Shown here one piece after another: positions 17,592 through 25,165 of a stretch of 64,000 bases of DNA. The stretch spans positions 310,001-374,000 of the forward strand of contig NZ_JPON01000001.1 of NCBI RefSeq assembly GCF_000733935.1. Reading direction: 5' to 3'. A program made the position numbers and the translations under genes. The stretch is from Methylomarinum vadi. GTDB taxonomy: Bacteria > Pseudomonadota > Gammaproteobacteria > Methylococcales > Methylomonadaceae. Below the pieces are notes generated by a model. It was given only the letters and a program-made list of their open reading frames with translations, ran no database searches and was not told where the DNA came from. Position 1 is the first letter of the stretch; the number at the start of each line of letters is the position of its first letter.

Positions 17592-19715
17592 TTATCTCCG
17601 GGTTATTTCTTTACTGTGCCCCCTGCGTTTTTCAACCACATGGATGACATTTGTATCAAATAACCGCTTCATCGATTCCTCAAGCTGTTTTTTACTCCAC
17701 TTGAGGCTTCTACTTTTCACTATGTCGTAAAACTCTTTGGGAGCATAATGACCTTGCTTATGATCGGAAACCGATTGTCCACGGGCATTAAATTCATCCA
17801 ATAAACTTAAAAACAGAGCGTCAATTTCATCCTGTTCTTTTTTGAGTTCGGAATTTACGAAATTCGGAATTCCCTGGTTGGGAACAAAGGCTCCGTTTTG
17901 CCAAACCATTTCTATTTTTTCACCGGTCTTGCCGTAATTGGCTTTCTTAAGCTCCAGTGTGACTATTCCGGTTTTGTCGTCGCGGGTTAAATAAAGGCGA
18001 GAGCGAACGGTATTGCTCCAAGCGGTGGAACCACCGTCACCGTTGTTGCTATTAATACCTGTCTGTGAGGGGTGGGCCAATAGGAGAACGGCACAATTAA
18101 ATTCGGTGGCAATATTGGTTAAGCATCGTTGGATGTACTGCCTAACTTGTGGGCGAATATTCTCATTTCCGCCGAATGTATCAGCGGCGGTATCGACAAT
18201 CACCAAGATGGGGCGAATGCGTTTTACTTCGCCGTGTAATTGATGCCAGAAAGGCGTTAATTCGCCTCTGTCACCACTAAAGGTAATCAGTAAATTGTCA
18301 AACCCAACACGGCTGCAAAGGTGCGAGTTACCTAATTCTTTATAGGAAGCGCCAAGAGCGTTATTGATGTCTTCTTGTCGCCTGTGGAGTTCGTCAAATG
18401 TGTCCTCACAGTAGATACCAAGGACAGGGCCGTGTTTAACATCGAAGCCCAAGAACTTCTTTCCTGTTGCAACGGCGGTTTGTAACTGTTGAGTAGCTAA
18501 CGACTTACCAGTACCGCCGGAAGCGTAGAAAATGGTTGTTTGCGCTGTTGGAATAATACCGGGCCATAACCATTCTCGCTCTTTGACGGGTTTGCCATCG
18601 AATAAGGATGCTGGTTGACAATATAGCGGCTCAACAAATTTCCCTTCGTTTTTGGGGTCTTGTCTGGCCGCATTCAAAACGCCTCGGATCGCATCCAGGC
18701 CGAATACTTGGTGAAAATCATTGAAGTCCGTGCGCGGTTTACCGTTTTCGTCGAACTGATAATTTTCCTCATGGCTGCGCCAGAATTCCGGCCAAATACA
18801 AATCGCCCCTATTTCTTTCGCTGCTGCCTTGCCGCGGTGAATCCCGGAATTTTCGTTTTCCGGTCTGAGAGCTCCATCCTTTCTATATCGATCGTTGTCG
18901 GCGCAAATCGTGATATTGGTATCGGGATGTTTGATCCTGACCATTCGCGCGACTGTTTCCAGGTTATAGCAATCGAACGCGACATAAACCGTTGCGCCAG
19001 TTGCCATGTGATAACTGGCGCCTGTCGCATAGCCTTCACAGATTGCCAATTCAAATTCCGACCCTGAAATAACAAAAAAACAACCTTTTTTCTCTCCGCC
19101 AAATGGGAATCTTTTCTTACCATCCATGTTGATGGTTTGATAGTTCCTGATTTCTCCATGTTCGTTTCGCAGGGGGAGAACCAAATTGACGCCTTCAATT
19201 CTTGCATCCCCGAAAGCTTTGACTTTTTTTAATTCGAGATACCGGTGGTTTTTTGCCGGCTCCAGTTCCTCAGCCTTTTGTTTTGCCTTTTCCGCAGTAG
19301 CGTCGTGAACTGCTTGTATTTTGGCGTCGGATCGAGCTTTCTCTTCTGCCTGAATCCTTTGATGATGCCCAATTTCTGAAGGCGACATCTGAGGCCGGTC
19401 TTTATGCCAACTGCTCCAGTTCTGGCGCGGGACTTCATCATTCCAGGTGCCAAAATTGACATACAAATGGTTGCCGATCCAGGAGGCAATATAAAAACCT
19501 GTTTTCTTTCCTCGTTTGTCGTTGGCGTGCTTTACTCTATGCCATTCGCCATCCGTGTTGATGTGCCCGGAGATTAAAAGCCCGTGTGATTCAAGATGAC
19601 GTGTTGCCTCTGAAGTAATTTCATATCCAGAGTAAGAGTTTGTCGGTTGATTCGCCGCCGGTGGTTGGTACGGCTCATGTTCTGAAGGGTCGAATTCAAA
19701 GCCAAAATAGGCCAT
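17592..19715 (-). CDS. TOPRIM primase / RepA-like helicase (707 aa)
   Basis: Element replication protein. The N-terminal ~150 residues are charged. A TOPRIM domain follows at about 200-300 (ELAICEGYATGASYHMATGA with the conserved Glu, then YVAFDCYNL and ITICADNDRY), as in P4 alpha-type primases. An AAA/RepA-like ATPase begins near residue 385, with Walker A YASGGTGKS, GIYCEDTFDELHRR and Walker B LVIVDTAADTF. The C-terminus is helical and basic. The architecture fits plasmid/phage-satellite primase-helicases. Repeats that could be its origin lie just downstream; AlpA is upstream. Confidence 0.9.
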   Translation of the reverse strand: MAYFGFEFDPSEHEPYQPPAANQPTNSYSGYEITSEATRHLESHGLLISGHINTDGEWHRVKHANDKRGKKTGFYIASWIGNHLYVNFGTWNDEVPRQNWSSWHKDRPQMSPSEIGHHQRIQAEEKARSDAKIQAVHDATAEKAKQKAEELEPAKNHRYLELKKVKAFGDARIEGVNLVLPLRNEHGEIRNYQTINMDGKKRFPFGGEKKGCFFVISGSEFELAICEGYATGASYHMATGATVYVAFDCYNLETVARMVRIKHPDTNITICADNDRYRKDGALRPENENSGIHRGKAAAKEIGAICIWPEFWRSHEENYQFDENGKPRTDFNDFHQVFGLDAIRGVLNAARQDPKNEGKFVEPLYCQPASLFDGKPVKEREWLWPGIIPTAQTTIFYASGGTGKSLATQQLQTAVATGKKFLGFDVKHGPVLGIYCEDTFDELHRRQEDINNALGASYKELGNSHLCSRVGFDNLLITFSGDRGELTPFWHQLHGEVKRIRPILVIVDTAADTFGGNENIRPQVRQYIQRCLTNIATEFNCAVLLLAHPSQTGINSNNGDGGSTAWSNTVRSRLYLTRDDKTGIVTLELKKANYGKTGEKIEMVWQNGAFVPNQGIPNFVNSELKKEQDEIDALFLSLLDEFNARGQSVSDHKQGHYAPKEFYDIVKSRSLKWSKKQLEESMKRLFDTNVIHVVEKRRGHSKEITRR

Positions 19716-19794
19716 AATATAATCTCCCTATCGACCTTAACCACTCCTGCGGAAATTGGTTGATATTTTTGTTTTTATTGATGTTGAAATTCAG

Positions 19795-19832
19795 AGCCGC
19801 TGGTGCGATGTGACGCATGGCGGCTTTTTTTT
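19795..19832 (+). terminator. Plus-strand intrinsic terminator between alpA and the primase gene
   Basis: AGCCGC (19795-19800) pairs with GCGGCT (19820-19825), with an inner TGCG/CGCA stem, followed by eight T (19825-19832). Both neighbouring genes run on the minus strand, where no T-run follows the hairpin. It therefore looks built to stop plus-strand (antisense) transcription; no plus-strand gene is seen. Confidence 0.6.
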
Positions 19833-19842
19833 GGTTTTCGCG

Positions 19843-20082
19843 TTACGCCATTTTTTCCATAAGGTTGTTAGCTGGCGCTACTGTTTGCTCAACAGAATTT
19901 ATCCAGCGAGTAACATCATCTTGATACCAAAGTTTTTTGCCGCGAATGTAAACTGGCTTGGGGAAGGTTGGGTCGGTTTTTGACAATCGCCAAATCGTTG
20001 TTCTGGATAAACCGCTCTGGGCTTGAAATTTGCGGTCTGTAATGCGGTATCTTACGGATTGGTGTGGTGCTGGTGTTCCCAT
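19843..20082 (-). CDS. AlpA-family DNA-binding regulator (79 aa)
   Basis: A short winged-helix protein of the AlpA/MerR-like group: YRITDRKFQAQSGLSRTTIWRLSKTDPTFPKPVYIRGKKLWYQDDVTRWI. In E. coli, AlpA activates excision of a cryptic prophage, and in Gram-negative phage-inducible islands it is the master activator. Here it probably controls excision or replication genes of the island. It lies 127 bases upstream of the primase-helicase on the same strand. The family is secure; the regulatory direction is inferred. Confidence 0.92.
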   Translation of the reverse strand: MGTPAPHQSVRYRITDRKFQAQSGLSRTTIWRLSKTDPTFPKPVYIRGKKLWYQDDVTRWINSVEQTVAPANNLMEKMA

Positions 20083-20184
20083 CGTTTGTCCTCGTTTGTC
20101 ATCGTTTTGTTGAGTTTCGATGGGTTAAGGATAAGAATTTGCTATTTACCTGTCATGGAAACAAAAACTGATTTGTTTCCAAAT

Positions 20185-20574
20185 TTATATTTCTTCTGAT
20201 TCCTCGATTAAGCTCTTAAGCTTTTGGTAGATTTTAATTGCGGAATCCTCGGTTACACCTTTGTACTTGGATGCTACGATTTCTGCTGCTCCGTTGGAAT
20301 TGGCGTTTGAAGTGAGGTTAAGATCAGTATTTTGTCTTAGAAGCTTATTTATCTCATATGCAATATCCCAATTACGAAGTAGGTTTTTATTTGGTTGTTG
20401 CCCTCGGGGCCTAATGATTTTGCCCTCCATGACATCAGCTATAAATTCCTTTGTCTCCCGTGATAGCGGTTCATCGCGTCTGATATATTCAGCCAAGCCT
20501 TTCAACCCATCATTTTCAAAAGAAACCTTTGCGTCAAATAGTTCAAGATTAAATGTAAATGGTAATTTTGCCAT
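20185..20574 (-). CDS. Hypothetical island protein, 129 aa
   Basis: Unrecognised soluble protein beginning MAKLPFTFNLELFDAKVSFE, with helical segments and an acidic C-terminus (LKSLIEESEEI). I place the start at 20574 because GGAG lies 6 bases upstream on the minus strand; an earlier in-frame ATG at 20589 overlaps that ribosome site. It lies between the toxin-antitoxin genes and alpA, all on the minus strand. 'RPRGQQPNKNLLRNWDIAYEI' resembles segments in small element-encoded proteins, but I can give no function. Confidence 0.65.
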   Translation of the reverse strand: MAKLPFTFNLELFDAKVSFENDGLKGLAEYIRRDEPLSRETKEFIADVMEGKIIRPRGQQPNKNLLRNWDIAYEINKLLRQNTDLNLTSNANSNGAAEIVASKYKGVTEDSAIKIYQKLKSLIEESEEI

Positions 20575-20612
20575 AGAGCACTCCATCAAAGTGCATCATC
20601 ACTGAAAGGATA

Positions 20613-20665
20613 ACCGGGCAAGCTGGGTGATGAATCCAGCGGTTCGGGGATCAGCCTAGCCCGGT
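20613..20665. other. Branched inverted repeat between the toxin gene and the 129-aa gene
   Basis: ACCGGGC (20613-20619) pairs with GCCCGGT (20659-20665), enclosing a second stem GCTGG (20622-20626) with CCAGC (20636-20640). No T-run follows on either strand. It could be a processing or regulatory structure in the minus-strand transcript. Confidence 0.35.
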
Positions 20666-20672
20666 CAACTCA

Positions 20673-21026
20673 TTACATCTTATTGCCCAGCGTCTTGTCC
20701 AGAGTAAGTAGCTCAAGACGGTAGGTGAGGGCGGTCGCGGCGATAATCGCATCCGGAAGCTTCATACGATGTTGCTTCCTCAATTCAATCGTGGCGTCTT
20801 CAATAGTCGTATCAATGCCGATATGCGTCATTTGTTTCAGCAAGCTATTTATCACTTGCTCTTCCAGTTCGGTAATACCAGGAAATCCAAGCAATTCCAT
20901 TCGAGTAATTGAACTGTATGCACAATCGGACAGAGCAATACCACGTAACCGGTCTACTGCTGGCGCATGGCCTTTTGTCAGCCCGATCAGAATATTGGTG
21001 TCGGTCAGAAACTTAATCCCATTCAT
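20673..21026 (-). CDS. VapC-like PIN-domain toxin
   Basis: A 117-residue PIN nuclease; VapC toxins usually cut tRNA or rRNA. The acidic metal-binding residues are in place: Asp in FLTDTNILIG (near residue 8), Glu in TRMELLGFPG, Asp in KLPDAIIAATAL and Asp in LTLDKTLG. It overlaps the upstream small antitoxin gene by 14 bases, the standard translationally coupled arrangement. On an island it most likely stabilises the element. The target is unknown. Confidence 0.9.
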   Translation of the reverse strand: MNGIKFLTDTNILIGLTKGHAPAVDRLRGIALSDCAYSSITRMELLGFPGITELEEQVINSLLKQMTHIGIDTTIEDATIELRKQHRMKLPDAIIAATALTYRLELLTLDKTLGNKM

Positions 21027-21240
21027 CGCGCATTTTCCGTTGTATTTCCACCGGATCGCCCTGAAAGTTGGGTGAGTCGGCTAATGCTCCGGCAAAGTCG
21101 GCAAAGCTTTTAGGCGTTTCTTCTTCGGTGCTGTATTTTTGGATAATGCGCTCGATCAACTCAACGCTTGATACATGGGCCTTTTCAGCCATCTTTTGAA
21201 GCTTGGTTGCAGCTTCATCGCTAATACGAAGTGTTTGCAT
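21013..21240 (-). CDS. Antitoxin of the VapBC-type pair (75 aa)
   Basis: A short protein whose N-terminus (MQTLRISDEAATKLQKMAEKA, VSSVELIERIIQKY) resembles a ribbon-helix-helix DNA-binding domain. Its acidic C-terminus (FADFAGALADSPNFQGDPVE) would wrap the toxin. It overlaps the PIN toxin gene by 14 bases and comes first, as expected for an antitoxin. RHH membership is inferred from pattern; the gene pairing is strong evidence. Confidence 0.85.
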   Translation of the reverse strand: MQTLRISDEAATKLQKMAEKAHVSSVELIERIIQKYSTEEETPKSFADFAGALADSPNFQGDPVEIQRKMRDEWD

Positions 21241-21272
21241 AAATTATGTCCGATAAATTGCGTGAAATAAGG

Positions 21273-22505
21273 TTATCCGACATTTCGAATCGGAACCACA
21301 TTAGTTTGTGGGTTAACTTGTAACATCACGAACCGTGACCAGCGTTCCAACGCTTCCCTCCGTTCATCCAGGTAGCTGTTTTGGTTATAAACTGCGTTGA
21401 TTGCGCCAAGGGAATGGTTCAGGCATTTTTCGGCAATATGCGGCTGAACATTTAGTTTTTCCAAGTGGGTGCGGATTGTGCGCCGGAAGTCGTGCGGGGT
21501 TGCGCGGTCAATGGTCAAGGCCTGGCATTCAAATAATCGGCGCATGGCCCGGCCTAACACCTTGTCGGTGATTTGACCGTTTTTACCGGGGAAAACATAA
21601 ACCGGGTCGATTCCCTGTAATTCTTCAATAAGCTGGCAAATCTCGTCGGTTAACGGAACCACCCATTCCGAAAAGGTCTTAGTGTGTTCCTTTGGAATAA
21701 ACCATTCCCGTCGCTCCAGGTCGATATTGCACCATTCGGCTTGTAATAGCTCCCCAGTGCGCACACCGGTCAGCATGAGCGTTTTTAGGGCGTTCTTGAC
21801 GGGTAGGGACATCTTAGGGGCTTCGCTGATTGCGTCCCATACCGGCTTTAATTCTTCGGTTTTAAGCCATCTGTCGCGCTTATTCAGGACAACGCCTAAA
21901 TCTTTCTTGTCCAAGGCGTAGGCTGGGGATCGGTCGATATATCCACGCCCCTCGGCAAATTTGAAAAGTTGTTTCAGAATCGATGTGACCTTGCCGGCGT
22001 GAGCGATTGCGCCGCGCTTAACGACGACCTGAACGCAATTGACAACCGCCACGGTAGATAGGGTGGCTAATGGTTTTCGGCCCAATACGGTGTTTATGTC
22101 GTGGTCTATGACTTGCTTAACAGCTTCGGGTCGGCGAAGGTGGGGAAGTATCCTATCTTGATAAAAAACAGCGCATAATTCCTCGACTGTTTTCGGCACG
22201 TTGGTTGTCGCGTTTAACTCTCCAGCATCATGTTTCTTTTTCGCCGTTTCCAGGGCCTTCCTTGCTGCTGATAATGTAAGTTGGCTGTCGCCGTCACCAT
22301 ACCTGCCAAGGGTAAGCATTTTCAGCTTATTGGTTTCAGGATCATTGTAAAACCAGACAAAGGATTTTTTCCCGGTTGTTCCAACGCGAACACGTAAGCC
22401 ATGACATGATTTGTCGGCAACGTCATAACGTTTATCTTGTGGTTTTAGATTCTTGATAAAGGCATCGGTCAAGCCTTTGGGGGGTGCTATAATTTTTTCC
22501 GCCAT
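21273..22505 (-). CDS. int: P4-type tyrosine recombinase (island integrase)
   Basis: Catalyses integration and excision at tRNA-Pro. 410 residues. An N-terminal DUF4102/arm-binding domain (about 1-95, with SCHGLRVRVGTTGKKSFVWFY) is followed by a core-binding domain (about 110-205) and the catalytic domain: Arg in MLTGVRTGELLQAEW, HDFRR (H-x-x-R) near residue 345, and Tyr in INAVYNQNSYLDE. It lies 227 bases inside attR with its start pointing towards that end. Arm-type repeats lie between its start codon and attR, so its promoter overlaps its own binding sites; autoregulation is plausible. Confidence 0.95.
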   Translation of the reverse strand: MAEKIIAPPKGLTDAFIKNLKPQDKRYDVADKSCHGLRVRVGTTGKKSFVWFYNDPETNKLKMLTLGRYGDGDSQLTLSAARKALETAKKKHDAGELNATTNVPKTVEELCAVFYQDRILPHLRRPEAVKQVIDHDINTVLGRKPLATLSTVAVVNCVQVVVKRGAIAHAGKVTSILKQLFKFAEGRGYIDRSPAYALDKKDLGVVLNKRDRWLKTEELKPVWDAISEAPKMSLPVKNALKTLMLTGVRTGELLQAEWCNIDLERREWFIPKEHTKTFSEWVVPLTDEICQLIEELQGIDPVYVFPGKNGQITDKVLGRAMRRLFECQALTIDRATPHDFRRTIRTHLEKLNVQPHIAEKCLNHSLGAINAVYNQNSYLDERREALERWSRFVMLQVNPQTNVVPIRNVG

Positions 22506-22536
22506 TGGTGATACCTCTCTTTATCATCGGTGGCTA

Positions 22537-22572
22537 AACCGGGTGATGTTTGCGGCATCATCCGGTTTTTTT
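22537..22572 (+). terminator. Plus-strand intrinsic terminator upstream of int
   Basis: A 12-bp stem, 22537-22548 with 22556-22567, one G-U pair, loop TTTGCGG, and seven T to 22572. It is oriented against the integrase gene. It would stop transcription leaving the island toward attR, or an antisense int RNA. It lies only 32 bases before the int start codon. Confidence 0.7.
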
Positions 22573-22578
22573 ATGCTG

Positions 22579-22619
22579 TGGCTAAAAAACTGGCTAAAAA
22601 CAACAATTGAAATTAGCCA
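22579..22619. promoter_or_regulatory. Right cluster of TGGCTAAAAA repeats (probable integrase arm-type sites)
   Basis: Two direct copies at 22579-22588 and 22591-22600 spaced 12 bp, plus an inverted TTAGCCA at 22613-22619 and a partial TGGCTAAA at 22531-22538. The copy number and spacing repeat those at the left end of the island. Confidence 0.6.
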
Positions 22620-22731
22620 GAACTGAGTGAAACAACATATAGCCTAAGTATACAGCAATGCATTGATAATTCTAGTATTATAGGTATTTTTTGAAATTAA
22701 TTGAAACAGGGTGGGATGTGTATTCGATACT

Positions 22732-22778
22732 CTGGGGGTGTAGGGGTCGTGGGTTCGAATCCCGCCGTCCCGACCAAT
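22732..22778 (+). repeat. attR core, 47-bp direct repeat of the tRNA-Pro 3' part
   Basis: Identical to 6192-6238. It lacks the acceptor 5' strand, D-arm and 5' anticodon stem, so it is not a tRNA gene. The host sequence resumes to its right. Between 22779 and the yqaA stop at 22899 I see nothing else. Confidence 0.93.
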
Positions 22779-22898
22779 GCAATCGATTGGTTTAGAGGTT
22801 GATTTGGCTATTCCCGCCCACTCATTCTTCACATCATGCCGTTCGGCAGTTGTTTCTCGAAGTGAACGACTAAAAGTTGATCGTGTTGAATGGCAAGC

Positions 22899-23330
22899 TT
22901 ATAGCGGCGATTGTTCGGCCAGATAAACGATGACGATATAGCGTAGCGCCTTGCCGGAACCAACCAGCGTTAGAAACAACCATAACCTTACCTTCATAAT
23001 TCCGGCGATCAATGTCAAAGCGTCTCCGCCTACAGGCATCCAGGCGAGTAACAGCGACCAAAAGCCGTAATTCTGATACCAGCGCTGAGCCTTTTCAATT
23101 TGTTTCTTGCTGAAATAAAACCAACGACGGTCCTGGAAATGCAGCAGATAGAGCCCCATGAACCAATTCACGACCGCGCCTAGTGTGTTGCCGAGCGTAG
23201 CCGTCATTACCAGGGAGTAGGGATCGCCGCCTTCACGCAGCAAGGCGAATAAGATGACTTCGGAGTAGAAGGGCACGAATGTCGCTGCCAGAAAGGCGGA
23301 GCCAAATAATATCAAATAAGAGGTAATCAT
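22899..23330 (-). CDS. YqaA-type (DedA/SNARE-associated-like) membrane protein
   Basis: A 143-residue inner-membrane protein with about four hydrophobic segments. It carries the YqaA pattern: LFGSAFLAATFVPFYSEVIL near the N-terminus, TLGNTLGAVVNWFMG in the middle and WMPVGGDALTLIAGIM in the re-entrant loop region. Related DedA proteins move lipid carriers or phospholipids across the membrane. It overlaps the amidotransferase gene by 4 bases (ATGA) and so ends a three-gene minus-strand operon. Whether it acts with those enzymes is inferred only from coupling. Confidence 0.88.
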   Translation of the reverse strand: MITSYLILFGSAFLAATFVPFYSEVILFALLREGGDPYSLVMTATLGNTLGAVVNWFMGLYLLHFQDRRWFYFSKKQIEKAQRWYQNYGFWSLLLAWMPVGGDALTLIAGIMKVRLWLFLTLVGSGKALRYIVIVYLAEQSPL

Positions 23331-23992
23331 TTACAATGTTGTAACAGAGAACGAAAAATTGAAAATTGCGAAGGCAGGTAAATCAGGTATTCCGGGTGCC
23401 ATTGAACCCCTATGATGCGAGTCGACCTATCGCTTTCCACCGCCTGGATGATACGGTCGAGGTCCCAACCCACCGCGTTGAGTCTTGTTCCCGTTCTTTT
23501 AATAGCTTGATGGTGCAGGCTGTTAACCCGCAAATGGCTTTTTCCACAAATTTTCGCCAGAGCCGAGTCGGGTTGTAATTGCACTTGTTTGGTCGGCAGC
23601 AGTCCAGGTCGGTTATAAGTAAGTTTACGTAGCGGGCGAATGTCTTGATGAAGCGATCCGCCAAGCGCCACATTAATCAATTGGGCGCCACGGCAAATCC
23701 CTAACAGTGGGATTTTTTTGTCCAAGGCCTTATGAATCCACTCGATCTCCAATTTGTCGCGTTTGGGATCGAGTTTGACCTTGGCGCTAATGTCACCGTG
23801 ATAATGCTCAGGACTGATGTCATTGCCGCCGCCGATGATCAGGGCGTCGAAGGGCTTGCCGCTGGGTCGATGCTGAGTGCTGATACGTTCAGGCACTGCG
23901 CCGGCTAGGCGCAAGGCCAGAGCGGTGCACCACCAACTCGGAGCCCAGCGCCGCGCATTGCCGGTTACGCCAACACGTGCTTTTTTAGCCAT
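23327..23992 (-). CDS. Class I glutamine amidotransferase-like hydrolase (peptidase C26 type)
   Basis: A 221-residue gamma-glutamyl hydrolase/PuuD-like protein. The nucleophile Cys is in PLLGICRGAQLINVALGG (near residue 99), and the His-Glu pair is in IGVQWHPEYL near 197. An early loop DALIIGGGNDISPEHY is typical of the family. It overlaps the amidoligase gene (28 bases) and the YqaA gene (4 bases). Members of this family cut gamma-glutamyl amide bonds. Next to an amidoligase it probably removes or edits the same kind of linkage, or supplies ammonia. Confidence 0.9.
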   Translation of the reverse strand: MAKKARVGVTGNARRWAPSWWCTALALRLAGAVPERISTQHRPSGKPFDALIIGGGNDISPEHYHGDISAKVKLDPKRDKLEIEWIHKALDKKIPLLGICRGAQLINVALGGSLHQDIRPLRKLTYNRPGLLPTKQVQLQPDSALAKICGKSHLRVNSLHHQAIKRTGTRLNAVGWDLDRIIQAVESDRSTRIIGVQWHPEYLIYLPSQFSIFRSLLQHCK

Positions 23993-24954
23993 TGATCAAT
24001 AAATTCTACCCATTCCTGACGGTTGACGCCGATTAGAGGCCTTGAGGCTTGCAGATAGTTGTTACATAGATTTTCCAGGTCATCCCGACGTTGCGCTAAT
24101 TGTTCGACGATCCACCAGGTATTCCAGGAGTCCGCCAAGGACCAGTCCTCTTGTTCGATATGACAGTTAGGCAAACGGTAATGGAAGGTCGGTCTGGCTT
24201 GGATCTTCGGATCGTCAACGACCCTTCGTAACGCCTCTTGATCGATATGGGCGAACAAAGGCAGCATATCCAGGGCCCGGTTACGACTGGCGTTGTGTTC
24301 AAGGTAATCGGCAAAAATCTGCGCCAGTGTCGGCTGTGGCTCGGTGAACAATTTTTTCAGATAGGCTTCCGGGTAAAGATCAATGTAGGGACTCATTTTC
24401 CGGGCGACATCGACATCGTGTGCATCCACCAGCCACCATTGCAGTAGCGAGAATGCCCTAAGGTATGCCCTTAAGGTTTCCGCATCAAGACTTGGCAGTT
24501 CGGTATTGATATGCACCCCGTATGCCGCCAGTAATGATTCCTCGGTGCCTACGGCGCCGGCTTGGCGTAACCCGACAACCATTGGCGTAAGCGCTTGCAG
24601 GTCGTTTATCGCGATCGGCGGACAGACTATCTCCATCGGCACAAGGCTATTGGCCGCCTCGGCCAGTAGATCGATCCATTCACCATTCTCTTCTTTTTGT
24701 TCGTTCTCCTCGGCCTTGCGTTTTAAAAAATTCCAGTCCAGCTCGATATGGAAAACTCCCAATTCATCGACGGTGAGTTCGCTCTCGGCAGCGGACAGCT
24801 GCCTTAGATTGCCGCCTAATGCATCGCGCAAGACCTTGCCTGCCTGTTCAAGATCGAGACCGGAAAACTCCAATTCGTACCCTACTTTTCTGGGGGTGCC
24901 GTCATCCTTGTTGATAATGGAAGGAGGCTTAAAATGAATTGCTGACTTCGGCAT
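23965..24954 (-). CDS. Amidoligase-family enzyme (COOH-NH2 ligase of the glutamine synthetase/GCS fold)
   Basis: A 329-residue protein resembling the Pfam amidoligase group: an early RKVGYELEFSGLDLEQA strand with acidic metal/ATP ligands, FHIELDWNFLKRK, PMEIVCPPIAI, then YGVHINTELPSLDAETLRAYLRAF and SPYIDLYPEAYLKKL. These enzymes are predicted to form peptide-like amide bonds using ATP. Comparative studies noted that such genes sit beside class I amidotransferases, exactly as here. The substrate is unknown; a cell-surface or small-peptide modification is a reasonable guess. First gene of the amidoligase-GATase-YqaA operon. Confidence 0.82.
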   Translation of the reverse strand: MPKSAIHFKPPSIINKDDGTPRKVGYELEFSGLDLEQAGKVLRDALGGNLRQLSAAESELTVDELGVFHIELDWNFLKRKAEENEQKEENGEWIDLLAEAANSLVPMEIVCPPIAINDLQALTPMVVGLRQAGAVGTEESLLAAYGVHINTELPSLDAETLRAYLRAFSLLQWWLVDAHDVDVARKMSPYIDLYPEAYLKKLFTEPQPTLAQIFADYLEHNASRNRALDMLPLFAHIDQEALRRVVDDPKIQARPTFHYRLPNCHIEQEDWSLADSWNTWWIVEQLAQRRDDLENLCNNYLQASRPLIGVNRQEWVEFIDQWLKKHVLA

Positions 24955-25165
24955 GACAAATGTTTCAAAATGATGAGTAAAAAGAATCCGGTTAACAATA
25001 ACTTATCGGAATGAACAAAATCAACCGGCCGCACGATGAAGGAAGCTTTGTAAAGCAGGGTGGCAATTAAACGAAGGACGGAATTTCGCCTCGAACATAA
25101 ATCGAGGTGCTTTAGCTAACGAGATTTCTTTCGCAGGGAATGGATGGTTTTGTCGGCTCGGTTTC

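Larger units (their letters stand above)
6192..22778. mobile_element. Integrated genomic island (P4/phage-satellite-like) in tRNA-Pro
   Basis: The boundaries are the 47-bp direct repeats at 6192-6238 and 22732-22778, offset by exactly 16,540 bp. The identical block starts in the anticodon loop and runs through CCA. At the right end lies an inward-facing P4-type integrase, followed by a toxin-antitoxin pair, AlpA and a primase-helicase. That gene set is known from P4-like satellites, Gram-negative PICIs and related integrative elements. No capsid, portal or terminase gene is recognised. The left half holds pilin-like cargo. IS insertions suggest long residence. The class (satellite or integrative element) is inferred. 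Confidence 0.9.

Noticed and set aside
19756-19983. 75-codon plus-strand frame opposite alpA
   Set aside because: Mostly antisense to alpA and crossing a terminator; no ribosome site or family.
22720-22778. Second tRNA-Pro gene
   Set aside because: Only the part from the anticodon loop to CCA is present. The acceptor 5' strand and D-arm are missing, so it is attR, not a tRNA gene.
22644-22832. 62-codon minus-strand frame across attR
   Set aside because: It is formed by reading through the attR tRNA fragment (the common spurious 'GGIRTHDPYTPR' translation of tRNA).
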